This document shows positions 1 to 8,256 of a stretch of 38,843 nt of DNA, in pieces. The DNA lies in NCBI GenBank assembly GCA_964519905.1, contig CAZFLN010000010.1:1-38843 (forward strand). Direction: 5' to 3'. A program made the translations under genes and the position numbers. Source of the DNA: CAZFLN01 sp964519905 (lineage in GTDB: Bacteria; Patescibacteriota; Microgenomatia; UBA1400; UBA1396). Positions within the stretch are counted from its first letter, which is position 1. Every line of letters starts with the position of its first letter. The notes under the pieces are model-generated. The model did not search any database, was not told where the DNA came from, and was given only the letters and a program-made list of their open reading frames with translations.

Positions 1-695
1 GATCCCAATAAAAGCGGGGAAACAAACGTGTAATCACTGGTAATCATCTCAATGCCACGCAGGAATCGACCTCGATCAACCTCTTCATTCAGTGGCTCCA
101 AATTCTGATCCATCAGTGTAAACCAGCCAGCAAAAGTGCGTTGATAGGCATGACGATTCACATCAGCCGCTGCCTGCTGCCAAGCATCAGCGGAAAGCAC
201 ACTCTGTAGAGCAACAAGTTGCTCAGTCACTAATTGTTGCAACCAAATTCCAGAAACTTCAGTGTATGTCCGAGCGTAATGCTGCCTACTTTCCTCAGCT
301 AAAGTGGCATAGTTGGGCTGAGTTTTGAGCCATTCATCCAGCTGAACATGATATGCAGGCTCGTCATTTCGAAGTTCGTCGCGATCTGCCACGTCGTCGG
401 CCATAAGAAGTCTCTTGTGCAAAAATTCAACCAAAAGAAGAGCTGGCGTAAACTGTGGATCTGCCAAAACCTGTTCTAATGGACGATCTTGAGCAGCAGC
501 CGCTCCCACCAAAACAAGAGCAGGACGAATTCCTTTGCCAGCACGGAGACAATAACATTTTAGCCAGTCTAGCGCGCGAGCTGACCAAACATCATCCGCC
601 GCCGCCTGAGACTGAACAATCGAAAAATATCGTTCAGTTTCCTGTCGAACTTGGGTACCAACGGTAGAAAGAAATTGTTTGGATGAATCGTCCAT
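1..695 (-). CDS. Polyprenyl diphosphate synthase (isoprenoid synthase), 3' end cut by window
   Basis: Trans-isoprenyl diphosphate synthase that would extend allylic diphosphates with isopentenyl diphosphate, probably to make the lipid carrier or membrane isoprenoids. The reading starts at ATG 695 and stays open to base 1. Seen: the GKGIRP substrate-binding motif at residues 53-58 and the first aspartate-rich motif DDVAD at 100-104, followed by RDELR, which is typical of the family. The second aspartate-rich motif would lie beyond the window edge. The start codon sits four bases after the TAA of the upstream DUF62 gene, with no good Shine-Dalgarno site, so translational coupling is likely. The exact chain length of the product cannot be told from what is present. 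Confidence 0.82.
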   Translation of the reverse strand, partial: MDDSSKQFLSTVGTQVRQETERYFSIVQSQAAADDVWSARALDWLKCYCLRAGKGIRPALVLVGAAAAQDRPLEQVLADPQFTPALLLVEFLHKRLLMADDVADRDELRNDEPAYHVQLDEWLKTQPNYATLAEESRQHYARTYTEVSGIWLQQLVTEQLVALQSVLSADAWQQAAADVNRHAYQRTFAGWFTLMDQNLEPLNEEVDRGRFLRGIEMITSDYTFVSPLLLG

Positions 696-699
696 GACG

Positions 700-1488
700 T
701 TAGGCTACCGTAAACTCAATCGGAGCGCCAGCACGAGGTTGTCCGAAGAGCTCAAAGGCTGAGCCGCCACGCAAGAAAATCTCCATGAATGGATCTTGGT
801 GACCAGAACTGCCCACTGAGAATGCCAACTCACCCGTGTTCACGGAGAAACTGCCACCGGTTACCAGAGCGGTACGCTTAATGCCATTGATTTCGATAAG
901 AACTTTCTGTCCTTCAGCGAATCCTCGCTGAGACAAACGGACGGAGGTCTTTAAGTTTCCAAAACCGTCTACCCAGATGACTCTGTTTTCAACAGGAGCT
1001 TGCAACAAAGTAGGATCGACGCTCTCTCGCAAACGAGCCTCATGTTTTCCGTGCAGGATGTCAGAAACTGCCTTCGGGAAGAAATCTCGTGAACGGAACT
1101 GTGAACCTTCGTTCTCAACTTCGATCACACGGAGATCAACGATACGATCCTTTACCCAGGACAAAGAGTAACCAGAATTTACTGCCACAACTTCCACACC
1201 ATTGTCGAGCTTGGCATACACCAGCTTTTCACCAGCGTTGTTGACCATAGCGGTAGAAACCTCTTTTCGAGGAGCGGTGTTCACATAGAGCACCATTCCT
1301 TCTGGATGCTCACCAAAGGCAAATTGAGACAGAAGAAAACCGGTAGAAACGGTGTCAAAAGAAGGAACAGAAGTGGCAATAATATTCAAATCGATATCAG
1401 CATTTTGAGCGTAGAGACGCTGTAAAATCTCACCAAATTCTTGGGAAGATGCTTGATAATCACAGATTACGTGGAGTAATTTCTTCAT
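700..1488 (-). CDS. SAM hydrolase / SAM hydroxide adenosyltransferase (DUF62)
   Basis: 262-aa protein of the DUF62 family, whose members hydrolyse S-adenosylmethionine to adenosine and methionine. Seen: a family-like DNG segment (LDNG, usually PDNG) near residue 95, the RDFFPKAVSDIL block in the middle, and the DGFGNLKTSV block that opens the C-terminal beta domain (family consensus D-x-FGN-x-x-T). The longer in-frame start at 1527 would run through a promoter-like -10 box, and the MKKLLHV start at 1488 matches the usual N-terminus, so 1488 is chosen. It leads a two-gene unit with the polyprenyl synthase. A fluorinase or chlorinase is unlikely, because hydrolases are by far the commonest members, but this was not tested. 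Confidence 0.75.
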   Translation of the reverse strand: MKKLLHVICDYQASSQEFGEILQRLYAQNADIDLNIIATSVPSFDTVSTGFLLSQFAFGEHPEGMVLYVNTAPRKEVSTAMVNNAGEKLVYAKLDNGVEVVAVNSGYSLSWVKDRIVDLRVIEVENEGSQFRSRDFFPKAVSDILHGKHEARLRESVDPTLLQAPVENRVIWVDGFGNLKTSVRLSQRGFAEGQKVLIEINGIKRTALVTGGSFSVNTGELAFSVGSSGHQDPFMEIFLRGGSAFELFGQPRAGAPIEFTVA

Positions 1489-1496
1489 AAGGGGTA

Positions 1497-1505
1497 AGTA
1501 TATCA
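1497..1505 (-). promoter_or_regulatory. Extended -10 promoter for the DUF62 gene
   Basis: TGA followed by TATACT on the minus strand. The expected transcription start (7 bases past the box) is 1490, two bases before ATG 1488. No clear -35. Confidence 0.5.
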
Positions 1506-1536
1506 CCTTCCCGTCGAATTTTTCCACCTATTGCCC

Positions 1537-1542
1537 TATAAT
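1537..1542 (+). promoter_or_regulatory. -10 box TATAAT for tsaC-tsaE
   Basis: A perfect TATAAT ends immediately before ATG 1543. The predicted transcription start is 1549, which is an in-frame GTG. It is divergent from the DUF62 promoter in the same 60-bp gap. Confidence 0.45.
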
Positions 1543-1548
1543 ATGCAA

Positions 1549-2634
1549 GTGCTTCGACTCACTGTCACATCAGCTACAGAATCCACCTCGCTTACTCAAG
1601 CAGTAGAAGCTTTGCAGCGTGGAGATATTGTCGTGTTCCCTACCGAAACAACCTATGGTCTTGGAGTGGATGCAACCAATCCAAGTGCCGTTCAAAAACT
1701 CCTCCAGTACAAAACGCAGCGGGGCGATAAACCACTCTCCATTCTCGTCAAAAATCAAGAGCAAGCAGAAGAGTTTGTGCAACTGAGTGACAGCGCCAAA
1801 CAAGCATACGGAGCCTTTTTGCCTGGACCAGTTACAGTCGTGTCGGTTGGAAAACACCAAGTTGCCCCTGGCGTAGAGTCTGTGCAAGGTACGCTTGGGG
1901 TACGAATATCTTCTTATCCGCTTGCCCAAAAACTTGCAGAGCAGTTCGGAAAACCAATTACCGCCACCTCAGCGAACGCTTCCGGGAAAAAAAGACCGTA
2001 TCGAGTGGAAGACATTCTGGAAAATACTTCAGCTCGCCAACAAGACTTAATTTCAGTTATTTTGGATGTTGGTGAGCTGGCAAAAAATCCTCCCTCTACT
2101 GTTATAGACACCACTCTCGATACGTTACAAGTTTTACGTCAAGGAGAATCGCTCGCCCCACAAGGCGAAACCCTCCAGCTTTCTGGTGTAGACGAAACGA
2201 TTGACTGGGGAAAACTCGTCGCCCAACGATTCCGAAGTTCCTATGGATATCAACCTGTTATTTTCGCTTTAAATGGTCCAATGGGAGTGGGAAAAACACA
2301 TGTAGCAAAAGGAATCGCTGCAGGATTGGGGATTACCGATACAGTTGTTTCGCCGAGTTATACACTCTTGAATGAATACATATTCATAAATGAAGGACAG
2401 ACTCTTCCACTCTGGCACATTGACGCTTGGCGAACTGAGCATGCTCAAGAATTAGAGGAGCTCGGAATTCAACATCTCTTGCAAAGTAATGGAGTTCTTA
2501 TTTTAGAGTGGTCCCAGTTAGCAGCAGAGCTTTTGGAAACCTGGCCACAAGCCCAGATCGTTTCTATAACTCTTGCCTATGGAACTGACGAAAACGAGAG
2601 AAAAGCAACACTTTCTGTAGAATCTCATGTCTAG
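1549..2634 (+). CDS. TsaC-TsaE fusion (t6A tRNA modification)
   Basis: Two-domain protein for N6-threonylcarbamoyladenosine (t6A) at position 37 of ANN-decoding tRNAs. The N-terminal ~200 residues are a YrdC/Sua5 domain, which makes threonylcarbamoyl-AMP: GDIVVFPTETTYGLG near the start, KPLSILV, FLPGPVTVV, and the TSAN block followed by SG. The C-terminal ~140 residues are a TsaE ATPase: Walker A GPMGVGKT, SPSYTLLNEY, HIDAWR and LILEWSQ. The fusion places the substrate-making enzyme and the ATPase that resets the TsaD complex in one chain. Possible starts are TTG 1531, ATG 1543 and GTG 1549; the TATAAT box at 1537-1542 favours 1549. The gene overlaps tsaD by 8 bases (ATGTCTAG). No separate tsaB is seen nearby. 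Confidence 0.88.
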   Translation: MLRLTVTSATESTSLTQAVEALQRGDIVVFPTETTYGLGVDATNPSAVQKLLQYKTQRGDKPLSILVKNQEQAEEFVQLSDSAKQAYGAFLPGPVTVVSVGKHQVAPGVESVQGTLGVRISSYPLAQKLAEQFGKPITATSANASGKKRPYRVEDILENTSARQQDLISVILDVGELAKNPPSTVIDTTLDTLQVLRQGESLAPQGETLQLSGVDETIDWGKLVAQRFRSSYGYQPVIFALNGPMGVGKTHVAKGIAAGLGITDTVVSPSYTLLNEYIFINEGQTLPLWHIDAWRTEHAQELEELGIQHLLQSNGVLILEWSQLAAELLETWPQAQIVSITLAYGTDENERKATLSVESHV

Positions 2635-3709
2635 TTCTTTGGAAAAAATCATTCTTGGAATCGATACGTCTTGCGATGACACTTCCGTGGCCGTAGTTCA
2701 AGGCCGACGTGTTTTGAGTAATGTCATTAGTTCTCAGGACGAGGTGCATCGCGCGTTTGGCGGTGTGGTTCCGATGCTCGCCAAACGCGCCCACGAAACC
2801 CAGTTCCCAATTGTCCTCAAAAAAGCACTTCAGCGAGCAAAAGTGACACCAGAAAATATCGACTGCATCGCGGTAACTCGGGGTCCAGGACTGGCCCCAG
2901 CTCTTGAACTTGGTTTACAGAAAGCAAAAGAGCTCGCCCAAGAATGGAACAAACCCATTACTGGCATCAATCATTTGGAAGGGCATCTCTGGTCAGCTGT
3001 GGCAGAAACCTCGACTGGCTCTGGTGGTTGGAAGTTCAAGAGCGCTGATTTCCCAATCCTCGGGGTGATTGTTTCAGGCGGTCACACCGAGTTATACGAA
3101 ATCACTGGTGTCGGACAATATACTCATTTGGGAGGAACCGTCGATGACGCATTTGGAGAAGCCTTCGACAAGGCAGCTCGACTGCTAGGACTGGGATATC
3201 CAGGTGGAGCAGCGCTCGCCGATCTGGCAGAAAGTGGTGACTCCGCTGCCTATTCCCTCCCGCGCCCTATGAGACTGACTCCAGACTACAATGTGAGTTA
3301 TTCTGGGCTCAAAACCGCACTCGTGCGCTTGGTTGAAGAAGTTTCTCAGAAAAATCAACGACTACTGACTGAAACAGAAATTCGTAACCTCGCCGCCAGT
3401 TTTCAAGCCGCTGCCACAGACACCATTCTGAACAAAGTGCAGAAAGCGCTCAAAGAACATACGTACAAACATATTCTGCTCGGAGGCGGCGGAGCTGCAA
3501 ACAAGCAACTGCGAAAGAAACTTCGTATCATCGCTAAAAATTATAGTTCAGAACTGCACGTGCCAAACAAAAATTCACTCTTACGAGACAACGCGGCGAT
3601 GATTGCGCTCGCTGCTGCCTTACGTCTTGAGAAAAATATTCCTCTCAACGCAGAAATGGATCGAATCCCACACTGGAAACTTGAATCTCCAGACGAAAAC
3701 AAACTCTAG
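2627..3709 (+). CDS. tsaD: tRNA threonylcarbamoyltransferase TsaD (Kae1/Gcp)
   Basis: 360-aa catalytic subunit that transfers the threonylcarbamoyl group to A37 of tRNA. Seen: the ASKHA-fold opening GIDTSCDDTSVAVV, GGVVPMLAKRAH, the metal-binding HLEGH segment near residue 120, the SGGHTE motif, YNVSYSGLKTA and the C-terminal LLGGGGAANKQLR block. Length is slightly above the usual ~340. It is translated from an ATG inside the 3' end of the tsaC-tsaE gene, consistent with one operon for the whole pathway. Its TAG stop lies in the CTAG shared with the stop codon of the convergent gene at 3706, leaving no room for a conventional terminator. Confidence 0.95.
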   Translation: MSSSLEKIILGIDTSCDDTSVAVVQGRRVLSNVISSQDEVHRAFGGVVPMLAKRAHETQFPIVLKKALQRAKVTPENIDCIAVTRGPGLAPALELGLQKAKELAQEWNKPITGINHLEGHLWSAVAETSTGSGGWKFKSADFPILGVIVSGGHTELYEITGVGQYTHLGGTVDDAFGEAFDKAARLLGLGYPGGAALADLAESGDSAAYSLPRPMRLTPDYNVSYSGLKTALVRLVEEVSQKNQRLLTETEIRNLAASFQAAATDTILNKVQKALKEHTYKHILLGGGGAANKQLRKKLRIIAKNYSSELHVPNKNSLLRDNAAMIALAAALRLEKNIPLNAEMDRIPHWKLESPDENKL

Positions 3710-4119
3710 TTTTCAAATTGAGGTGAAGCCGGAAGCTGAGGGGTTGGTTGATCAGACCCCTCAGAAGGAGATCCTGGAGTTGCTTGCGCTAATACTTTGT
3801 CTGCACCGACTGCGTCAGTTCCTTGGTCTGAAGGTGCATGGGCAGGTGCAATGTCCATAGGACGAGGAACGACTTCGTGAGACACAACTTGCACATCATC
3901 TGAACCACTGTTCACAAACTCAGATTCTGGAGCTCGTGGTGCTCCAGAGGGGGCGATGGGCTCTCCAGATTGAGAAGATTGCACATTCTCCATCCCTGCA
4001 GCGATTCCGCTTCCGAAGCCAAGGCCCAGAAGGAATGTTGCTACTAACCTTCGCCATCTATTCTTTTTCTTTTCTCCGGGGGAGACGAGTTCCATAGGGA
4101 TAAGATTCTCATTAGACAT
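3706..4119 (-). CDS. Small single-pass membrane protein, function unknown
   Basis: 137-aa protein I do not recognise. After a short basic segment (KKKNRWRR, about residues 17-24) comes one hydrophobic span (about 25-42), then a long Pro/Ser/Gly/Ala/Glu-rich tail with no predictable fold (repeated PSG, APS and PTP-like pieces). This looks like a membrane-anchored, intrinsically disordered extracytoplasmic protein. The start at 4119 is chosen over an upstream in-frame ATG because a good promoter (TTGACA, TATGCT) places the transcript start exactly on this ATG. It lies downstream of the LCP gene and could belong to the cell-envelope group, but that is only context. Confidence 0.65.
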   Translation of the reverse strand: MSNENLIPMELVSPGEKKKNRWRRLVATFLLGLGFGSGIAAGMENVQSSQSGEPIAPSGAPRAPESEFVNSGSDDVQVVSHEVVPRPMDIAPAHAPSDQGTDAVGADKVLAQATPGSPSEGSDQPTPQLPASPQFEN

Positions 4120-4125
4120 ATCTTC

Positions 4126-4152
4126 AGCATACCACAAATTGCGATTTGTCAA
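4126..4152 (-). promoter_or_regulatory. Promoter for the small membrane protein, leaderless
   Basis: Minus strand TTGACA (4152-4147), 15-bp spacer, TATGCT (4131-4126) preceded by TGG (extended -10). The predicted transcription start is 4119, the A of the ATG. Confidence 0.6.
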
Positions 4153-4158
4153 TACATC

Positions 4159-5229
4159 TTATAGATTCTTTTGTGTAACAAAATCGCGCAACTGTTGACC
4201 GGTCGGGTCGGCCAAGTCATACACCCACTGTCCGCCATAGCGCTGCAAACCCGGGTGGATGAGAAGAGTGTCTTCGTCTGGTGCAACAGGTAAATCTGTC
4301 ACTTTCAAATGCAAAGACTCAATTTGAGGAGTTGTCTGATGAGAAGCAAAAAGTGTCAATATTTTTCCAAAAACCGGGAGTGGAAATTGTGACGCAAATC
4401 GCTCGGAATACCAACGATACAGCTGCCCTGTTTTCTCTGGATTAGCGAGGATGTCTTCACTGAACAGTTTTTCTCCAACAGCATTCAAGACTTGCTCTTG
4501 TCGACGAATTCGGGCTTGATCACCACCCTCTTCTGGATCGACACTCTTGCGAGTTCGAGCATACTGCACCGCTCGTTTCCCATCAAACACTTGTTCTCCT
4601 GCTTCGAAACGGACCGTTTCGTACAAAATTCGAGGGTCGCGAACCACAGTGACATCAACCCCATCACGCGGGTATTGAGTATCTTGGAATGCATGAGGAA
4701 CGTCCACAGAAATTCCATCAAGAAGGTCAATGAGCTCAGCCAGATCACGCAAGCGAACAACAACCGTGTTGTGCAGATCTATGCCGAGTAACTGCTCAAT
4801 TTCTCTCTCTGGAAGTGATGGATCTTCCCGATATAAAGCGTTAATCCGCATATTTTGCGAGTGAATGTACCAATCTCGTGGCAAAGCCAGCAGTCGAACA
4901 GTATTTTCTTGTGGTTGATAGGAAGCAATAAGTATTGTGTCCGTGAGAACAGTTGGCCGATTACTGCCATCAACTTCATCGGTTCCGAGAATTAAAACTC
5001 GGTAGGGTTCTTGTTCCAAGGAAAAGCTCCCTGACGCCATTTCTGCGGCTATGCTCCACCAACTTCGCTCTGCCTGTTGTTCGAATTGTTGGGCGATTTG
5101 ACCGGTCATGCTCCGTACTTCGCCCGCAAAAAAACGAACGACGAGAAATAATCCCAAAATGAGTATCCACCCAATCAAAGAGGAAAAAAACCAAAACTCT
5201 TGCCAGTACTGTGGTTGTCTCTTCGACAT
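4159..5229 (-). CDS. LytR-CpsA-Psr (LCP) family glycopolymer transferase
   Basis: 356-aa membrane-anchored LCP protein. The family transfers lipid-linked glycopolymers onto peptidoglycan or other acceptors outside the cell. Seen: an N-terminal transmembrane span (about 12-32), then the LCP core with the TDTILIASYQP block, LLALPRDWYI (conserved Arg), RINALY, and the C-terminal DQARIRRQEQVL block carrying the conserved Arg residues. It follows the FemAB gene by nine bases. A TAATAT box overlapping the FemAB stop codon places a transcript start exactly on ATG 5229. Given the glycan cluster elsewhere in the window, a role in attaching surface glycans is a reasonable inference. Confidence 0.88.
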   Translation of the reverse strand: MSKRQPQYWQEFWFFSSLIGWILILGLFLVVRFFAGEVRSMTGQIAQQFEQQAERSWWSIAAEMASGSFSLEQEPYRVLILGTDEVDGSNRPTVLTDTILIASYQPQENTVRLLALPRDWYIHSQNMRINALYREDPSLPEREIEQLLGIDLHNTVVVRLRDLAELIDLLDGISVDVPHAFQDTQYPRDGVDVTVVRDPRILYETVRFEAGEQVFDGKRAVQYARTRKSVDPEEGGDQARIRRQEQVLNAVGEKLFSEDILANPEKTGQLYRWYSERFASQFPLPVFGKILTLFASHQTTPQIESLHLKVTDLPVAPDEDTLLIHPGLQRYGGQWVYDLADPTGQQLRDFVTQKNL

Positions 5230-5235
5230 ATCAGG

Positions 5236-5241
5236 ATATTA
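5236..5241 (-). promoter_or_regulatory. -10 box TAATAT for the LCP gene, leaderless
   Basis: TAATAT on the minus strand overlaps the TAA stop of the FemAB gene. The predicted transcription start is 5229, the first base of the LCP ATG. Confidence 0.4.
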
Positions 5242-6273
5242 TCTTCCAAGTTTTGCCCGCAGACGCAACCAGCGCCAGCGCCAAGTATCAGCGAAAGTGA
5301 CCAGCGAATACAATGGTCCATTAATAATTAAATCGTGAGAAGGAATGCTGCGCAGCAGTTGCGCACCGTAGCCCTCTTTGAATTTATGAAAGCCATACCA
5401 CTTGTGCTTGGGATCGGCATCTGGACCAAGCGATCCCCACATATCAAATGAAGTACACCCTTCAGATTTCGCCAACTTAATCGCCTCCCACATAAGGAGA
5501 TTACTCGCCATTACGTCGCGATGCTCACGCGAGCTCGCACCGTACGGATAATACGCCACGCCATTCTGGAAGAAGAGGATCCAAACGGTCAACGGCTTCC
5601 CCTCATGCATAGCTTTGAGAATCTTGACCATACCGGAATCTTTCAGTGTCTTCCACTGGGTCCGGAAATATTCTTCATCGTGCGCATAAAATCCTTGACG
5701 CTGAGTTGTTTCTCGCAGAAGGGTGAGATAGTCCTCGAGACCATGATCACTCGTATCTTCAACAATTGTGACACCTTTTTTCTCGGCTAAACGAACATTA
5801 TAGCGAGTCTTACTTTTCATGTTCGCCAATAATTCTTCTTCTGATGGAGTTAAATCGAGTACAAATGTGTACGGCGTAAAGAGCGCTCGGCCAGGCTTGG
5901 CGTCCGCTGCTGCCAGCAAATCCTGCTCGGCTGAAAAAGCATGCACGCTTTCGGCCAACGCAAGTGCGTTCGGCTCGATTTTTACGAAAACAGCACTGTT
6001 GCGCTTTCCAATCTCACGAATCGCTGCCAACATTTCTGTCGTTGGAGCATCACCTTTGGGAAAGTAGCCAGCTGTACCGCCAAAAATCGGAATTGTGTGA
6101 AACGTAATTTGCAACGTATGGCGAAGAACTCCTTGATCATCAAACATTCCCCAACGCTCTACCTTTTGCCCTTGAGCGGCTCGGAAATCACCCCATTCCC
6201 AAGTCTGCAATGGATGCGGCGCCGCAGCATTGAACAGTTCTTTTTCATCAAGTGTGACTGGTCGAGTAATCAT
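5239..6273 (-). CDS. FemAB-like peptidoglycan bridge aminoacyltransferase
   Basis: 344-aa protein of the FemAB/FemX family (double GNAT fold), which uses aminoacyl-tRNA to add amino acids to the lipid II stem peptide. Seen: the N-terminal LQTWEWGDFRAAQG block, a middle segment with KSKTRYNVRLAEKKGV (typical FemAB), and a C-terminal GCTSFDMWGSLG followed by HKFKEGYG. The in-frame start at 6315 would overlap uvrD; MITRPV at 6273 fits the family and has a TACCAT -10 box with TGT extension exactly positioned for a leaderless transcript. It sits between a helicase gene and the LCP gene, in a minus-strand envelope group. The added residue cannot be predicted. Confidence 0.85.
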   Translation of the reverse strand: MITRPVTLDEKELFNAAAPHPLQTWEWGDFRAAQGQKVERWGMFDDQGVLRHTLQITFHTIPIFGGTAGYFPKGDAPTTEMLAAIREIGKRNSAVFVKIEPNALALAESVHAFSAEQDLLAAADAKPGRALFTPYTFVLDLTPSEEELLANMKSKTRYNVRLAEKKGVTIVEDTSDHGLEDYLTLLRETTQRQGFYAHDEEYFRTQWKTLKDSGMVKILKAMHEGKPLTVWILFFQNGVAYYPYGASSREHRDVMASNLLMWEAIKLAKSEGCTSFDMWGSLGPDADPKHKWYGFHKFKEGYGAQLLRSIPSHDLIINGPLYSLVTFADTWRWRWLRLRAKLGR

Positions 6274-6279
6274 GCTGCT

Positions 6280-6288
6280 ATGGTAACA
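6280..6288 (-). promoter_or_regulatory. Extended -10 for the FemAB gene, leaderless
   Basis: TGT-TACCAT on the minus strand. The predicted start of transcription is 6273, the A of the ATG. Confidence 0.35.
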
Positions 6289-6299
6289 GAATTCTCGAA

Positions 6300-8205
6300 C
6301 TATCGGGTCAACCAATCACCGACATCGATATCTCCGTCAAGCAAGGCATCAAGAGAAGGGTCTTCCAGGTCAAGCATGGCTGAGCGATTTGGTCGCTCTT
6401 TCCCAGGAGCTGGTTCTCCTTCAAGCAAATGCGCTGGAATCTCTTTGAGGAAACGAGCTGGCAACTGCTGCTGATAACTTCCATACAAAAGTCTTCGTCG
6501 AGCAAAAGAAAGAAACAAACGCTGTTTCGCTCGAGTAATTCCGACATAACACAAGCGTCGTTCCTCTTCCATCTGCTCCTTTTCGAGCAAGGCTCGTGAG
6601 TGAGGGAATAAACCTTCTTCTAAACCAGCTAAAAATACCGTTGAAAACTCGAGCCCTTTAGCCGCGTGAAGAGACATCAGGGTAACTCCCGTTTCGCCTC
6701 GCTGCCGCTCAGCCGAGTCTTGCTCGCTCCCCACCAAGGCAATTTGCTCAACCAACTCCAACACATTGGAAACCTGAGAGGCAACCGAGCGCAATTCTTG
6801 CAAGTTTTCAATACGGGTGAGATCTACAGGATCTTCTGGATCGAGTTTCTTGAGATAGCCAGTCACTTCCAAAATTCCATCTAACAAGTCAAGCGAACTG
6901 GGCCACTCCGTTTTTTCGGCATTGGCTCGTTGCTGCCCTGCCCATTCCAAAAACTTAGCCAAGACACGCTTGCCAAGCTTCGTAACACGGGTAAGCGCAA
7001 CTTCATCCTCAGGCTGCAAAAGAACTGCCAAGTACGCCAAAACATCCTTGATTTCTTTGCGAGCATAGAAAGCCACTCCACCAACCAATTTATAGGGAAC
7101 TCCAGCCCGCAACAACGCTTCTTCGAACTCACGACTTTGGGCATTGGTTCGATACAAAATAGCCACCTCTTCCAATGAATCCGCAAACTGCTGCTGAATC
7201 TGACGGACCACTTTTCGTGCTTCGTCGCCACCGTCGTCGGCATCGATAACTTGAATCGTCGGATGCCCTTTCTTATCTGTCCAGAGATCAAGGACCGGGT
7301 GCATCGTGTTATTGTGAATAACACTCGAGGCAGCTTCGAGAATGGCTGGCGTGGAGCGGTAGTTTTGCTCCAATCGATACTCCACCACATTCCCATAATC
7401 TTGTTTCAGTTTAAGTAAATTGCGATAGTCCGCTCCACGCCAGCCATAAATCGCCTGACTTGCATCTCCAACCACAAAAATATTATTTTGTGGCGCCGCA
7501 ATCAGCTGTGTGAAAGTGTACTGAGCGGTGTTCGTGTCCTGGTACTCGTCGATCAAAACATGCTGCCATTGCAACTGAAACTTCTGTCGAACTTCGGCTG
7601 ATGTTCGAAACAACTCAACACTTTTCGTCAGCAAATTATCGAAATCAACTACTCCGGCTTTGGTTAAGCGTCGCTCATATTCAGCATATGCTCGCGCCAC
7701 ACCTTCTTGAAAATATCCACGGGCGAACTGTTTGTATTCGTCTGGACCCAGCAGTTGCTGCTTGGCATCAGAAATAGCTTTCGCTAACACTCGTGGTGGG
7801 AAACGCTTGGTATCTAAATCAAAGTCTCGAATAATCAACTTCAGCAACGATAGCTGATCATCCGCGTCATAAATGGTGAACTGAGGAGACACCCCAACGA
7901 GATGTCCGTAGTCGCGCAACAAGCGTGCTCCTAGTCGGTGAAATGTTCCGGCAAATGGAAGTCTTCTGCCAGTCAGAGCCAAGACGCGTTCCTGCATCTC
8001 TCGGGCAGCCTTGTTGGTAAAAGTCAGGAGAACGATACTTTCAGCTGGCACCCCTTGTTGGAGCAGGTACGCCACACGCGTCGTTAAAACTTTGGTTTTT
8101 CCGNNNNNNNNNNCCTGCCAAAACAATTGCAGGACCCTGGCCATGCTGCACAGCGACCTGTTGGTCTGGATTCAAAACCTGGAGCGCTTGGCTAAAATCT
8201 TGCAT
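6300..8205 (-). CDS. UvrD/PcrA superfamily 1A DNA helicase (split by an N gap)
   Basis: 3'-5' DNA helicase of the UvrD/Rep/PcrA family, for repair and fork maintenance. The N-terminus starts at ATG 8205 (MQDFSQALQVLNPDQQVAV, the Q motif); the 10-N gap at 8104-8113 falls inside the Walker A loop. Downstream are LLTFTNKAAREMQ (Ia), GTFHRLGARLL, LIDEYQDTN (II), GDASQAIYGWRGAD (III), EQNYRST (IV), TLMSLHAAKGLEF (V) and ERRLCYVGITRAKQRL (VI). A real gap of 9 bases instead of 10 restores one frame of about 634 aa and exactly fits the AGxGSGKT loop. The C-terminus is somewhat shorter than in PcrA. An extended -10 (TGG-TAGGCT) lies one base-length leader upstream, back to back with tpiA. Confidence 0.9.
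8104..8113. other. Scaffold gap (10 N) inside uvrD Walker A
   Basis: Flanking frames disagree unless the true gap is 9 bases (modulo 3), which would supply the missing Gly-rich loop residues. Confidence 0.9.
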
Positions 8206-8212
8206 ACGGCTG

Positions 8213-8221
8213 AGCCTACCA
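8213..8221 (-). promoter_or_regulatory. Extended -10 for uvrD
   Basis: TGG-TAGGCT on the minus strand; predicted transcript start 8206, one base before ATG 8205. Confidence 0.45.
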
Positions 8222-8241
8222 GAATTCACCGGCTCGTGCAG

Positions 8242-8250
8242 TGCTAAAAT
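8242..8250 (+). promoter_or_regulatory. Extended -10 for tpiA, leaderless
   Basis: TGC-TAAAAT; predicted transcript start 8257 is the A of the tpiA ATG. It lies 20 bp from the divergent uvrD -10 box. Confidence 0.5.
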
Positions 8251-8256
8251 AAAAAT

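Noticed and set aside
455..667. 70-aa plus-strand open frame
   Set aside because: It is opposite the polyprenyl synthase, whose motifs are clear; no independent support.
6300..8205. uvrD as a pseudogene
   Set aside because: The frame break coincides with the N run in the Walker A loop; a 9-base true gap restores it.
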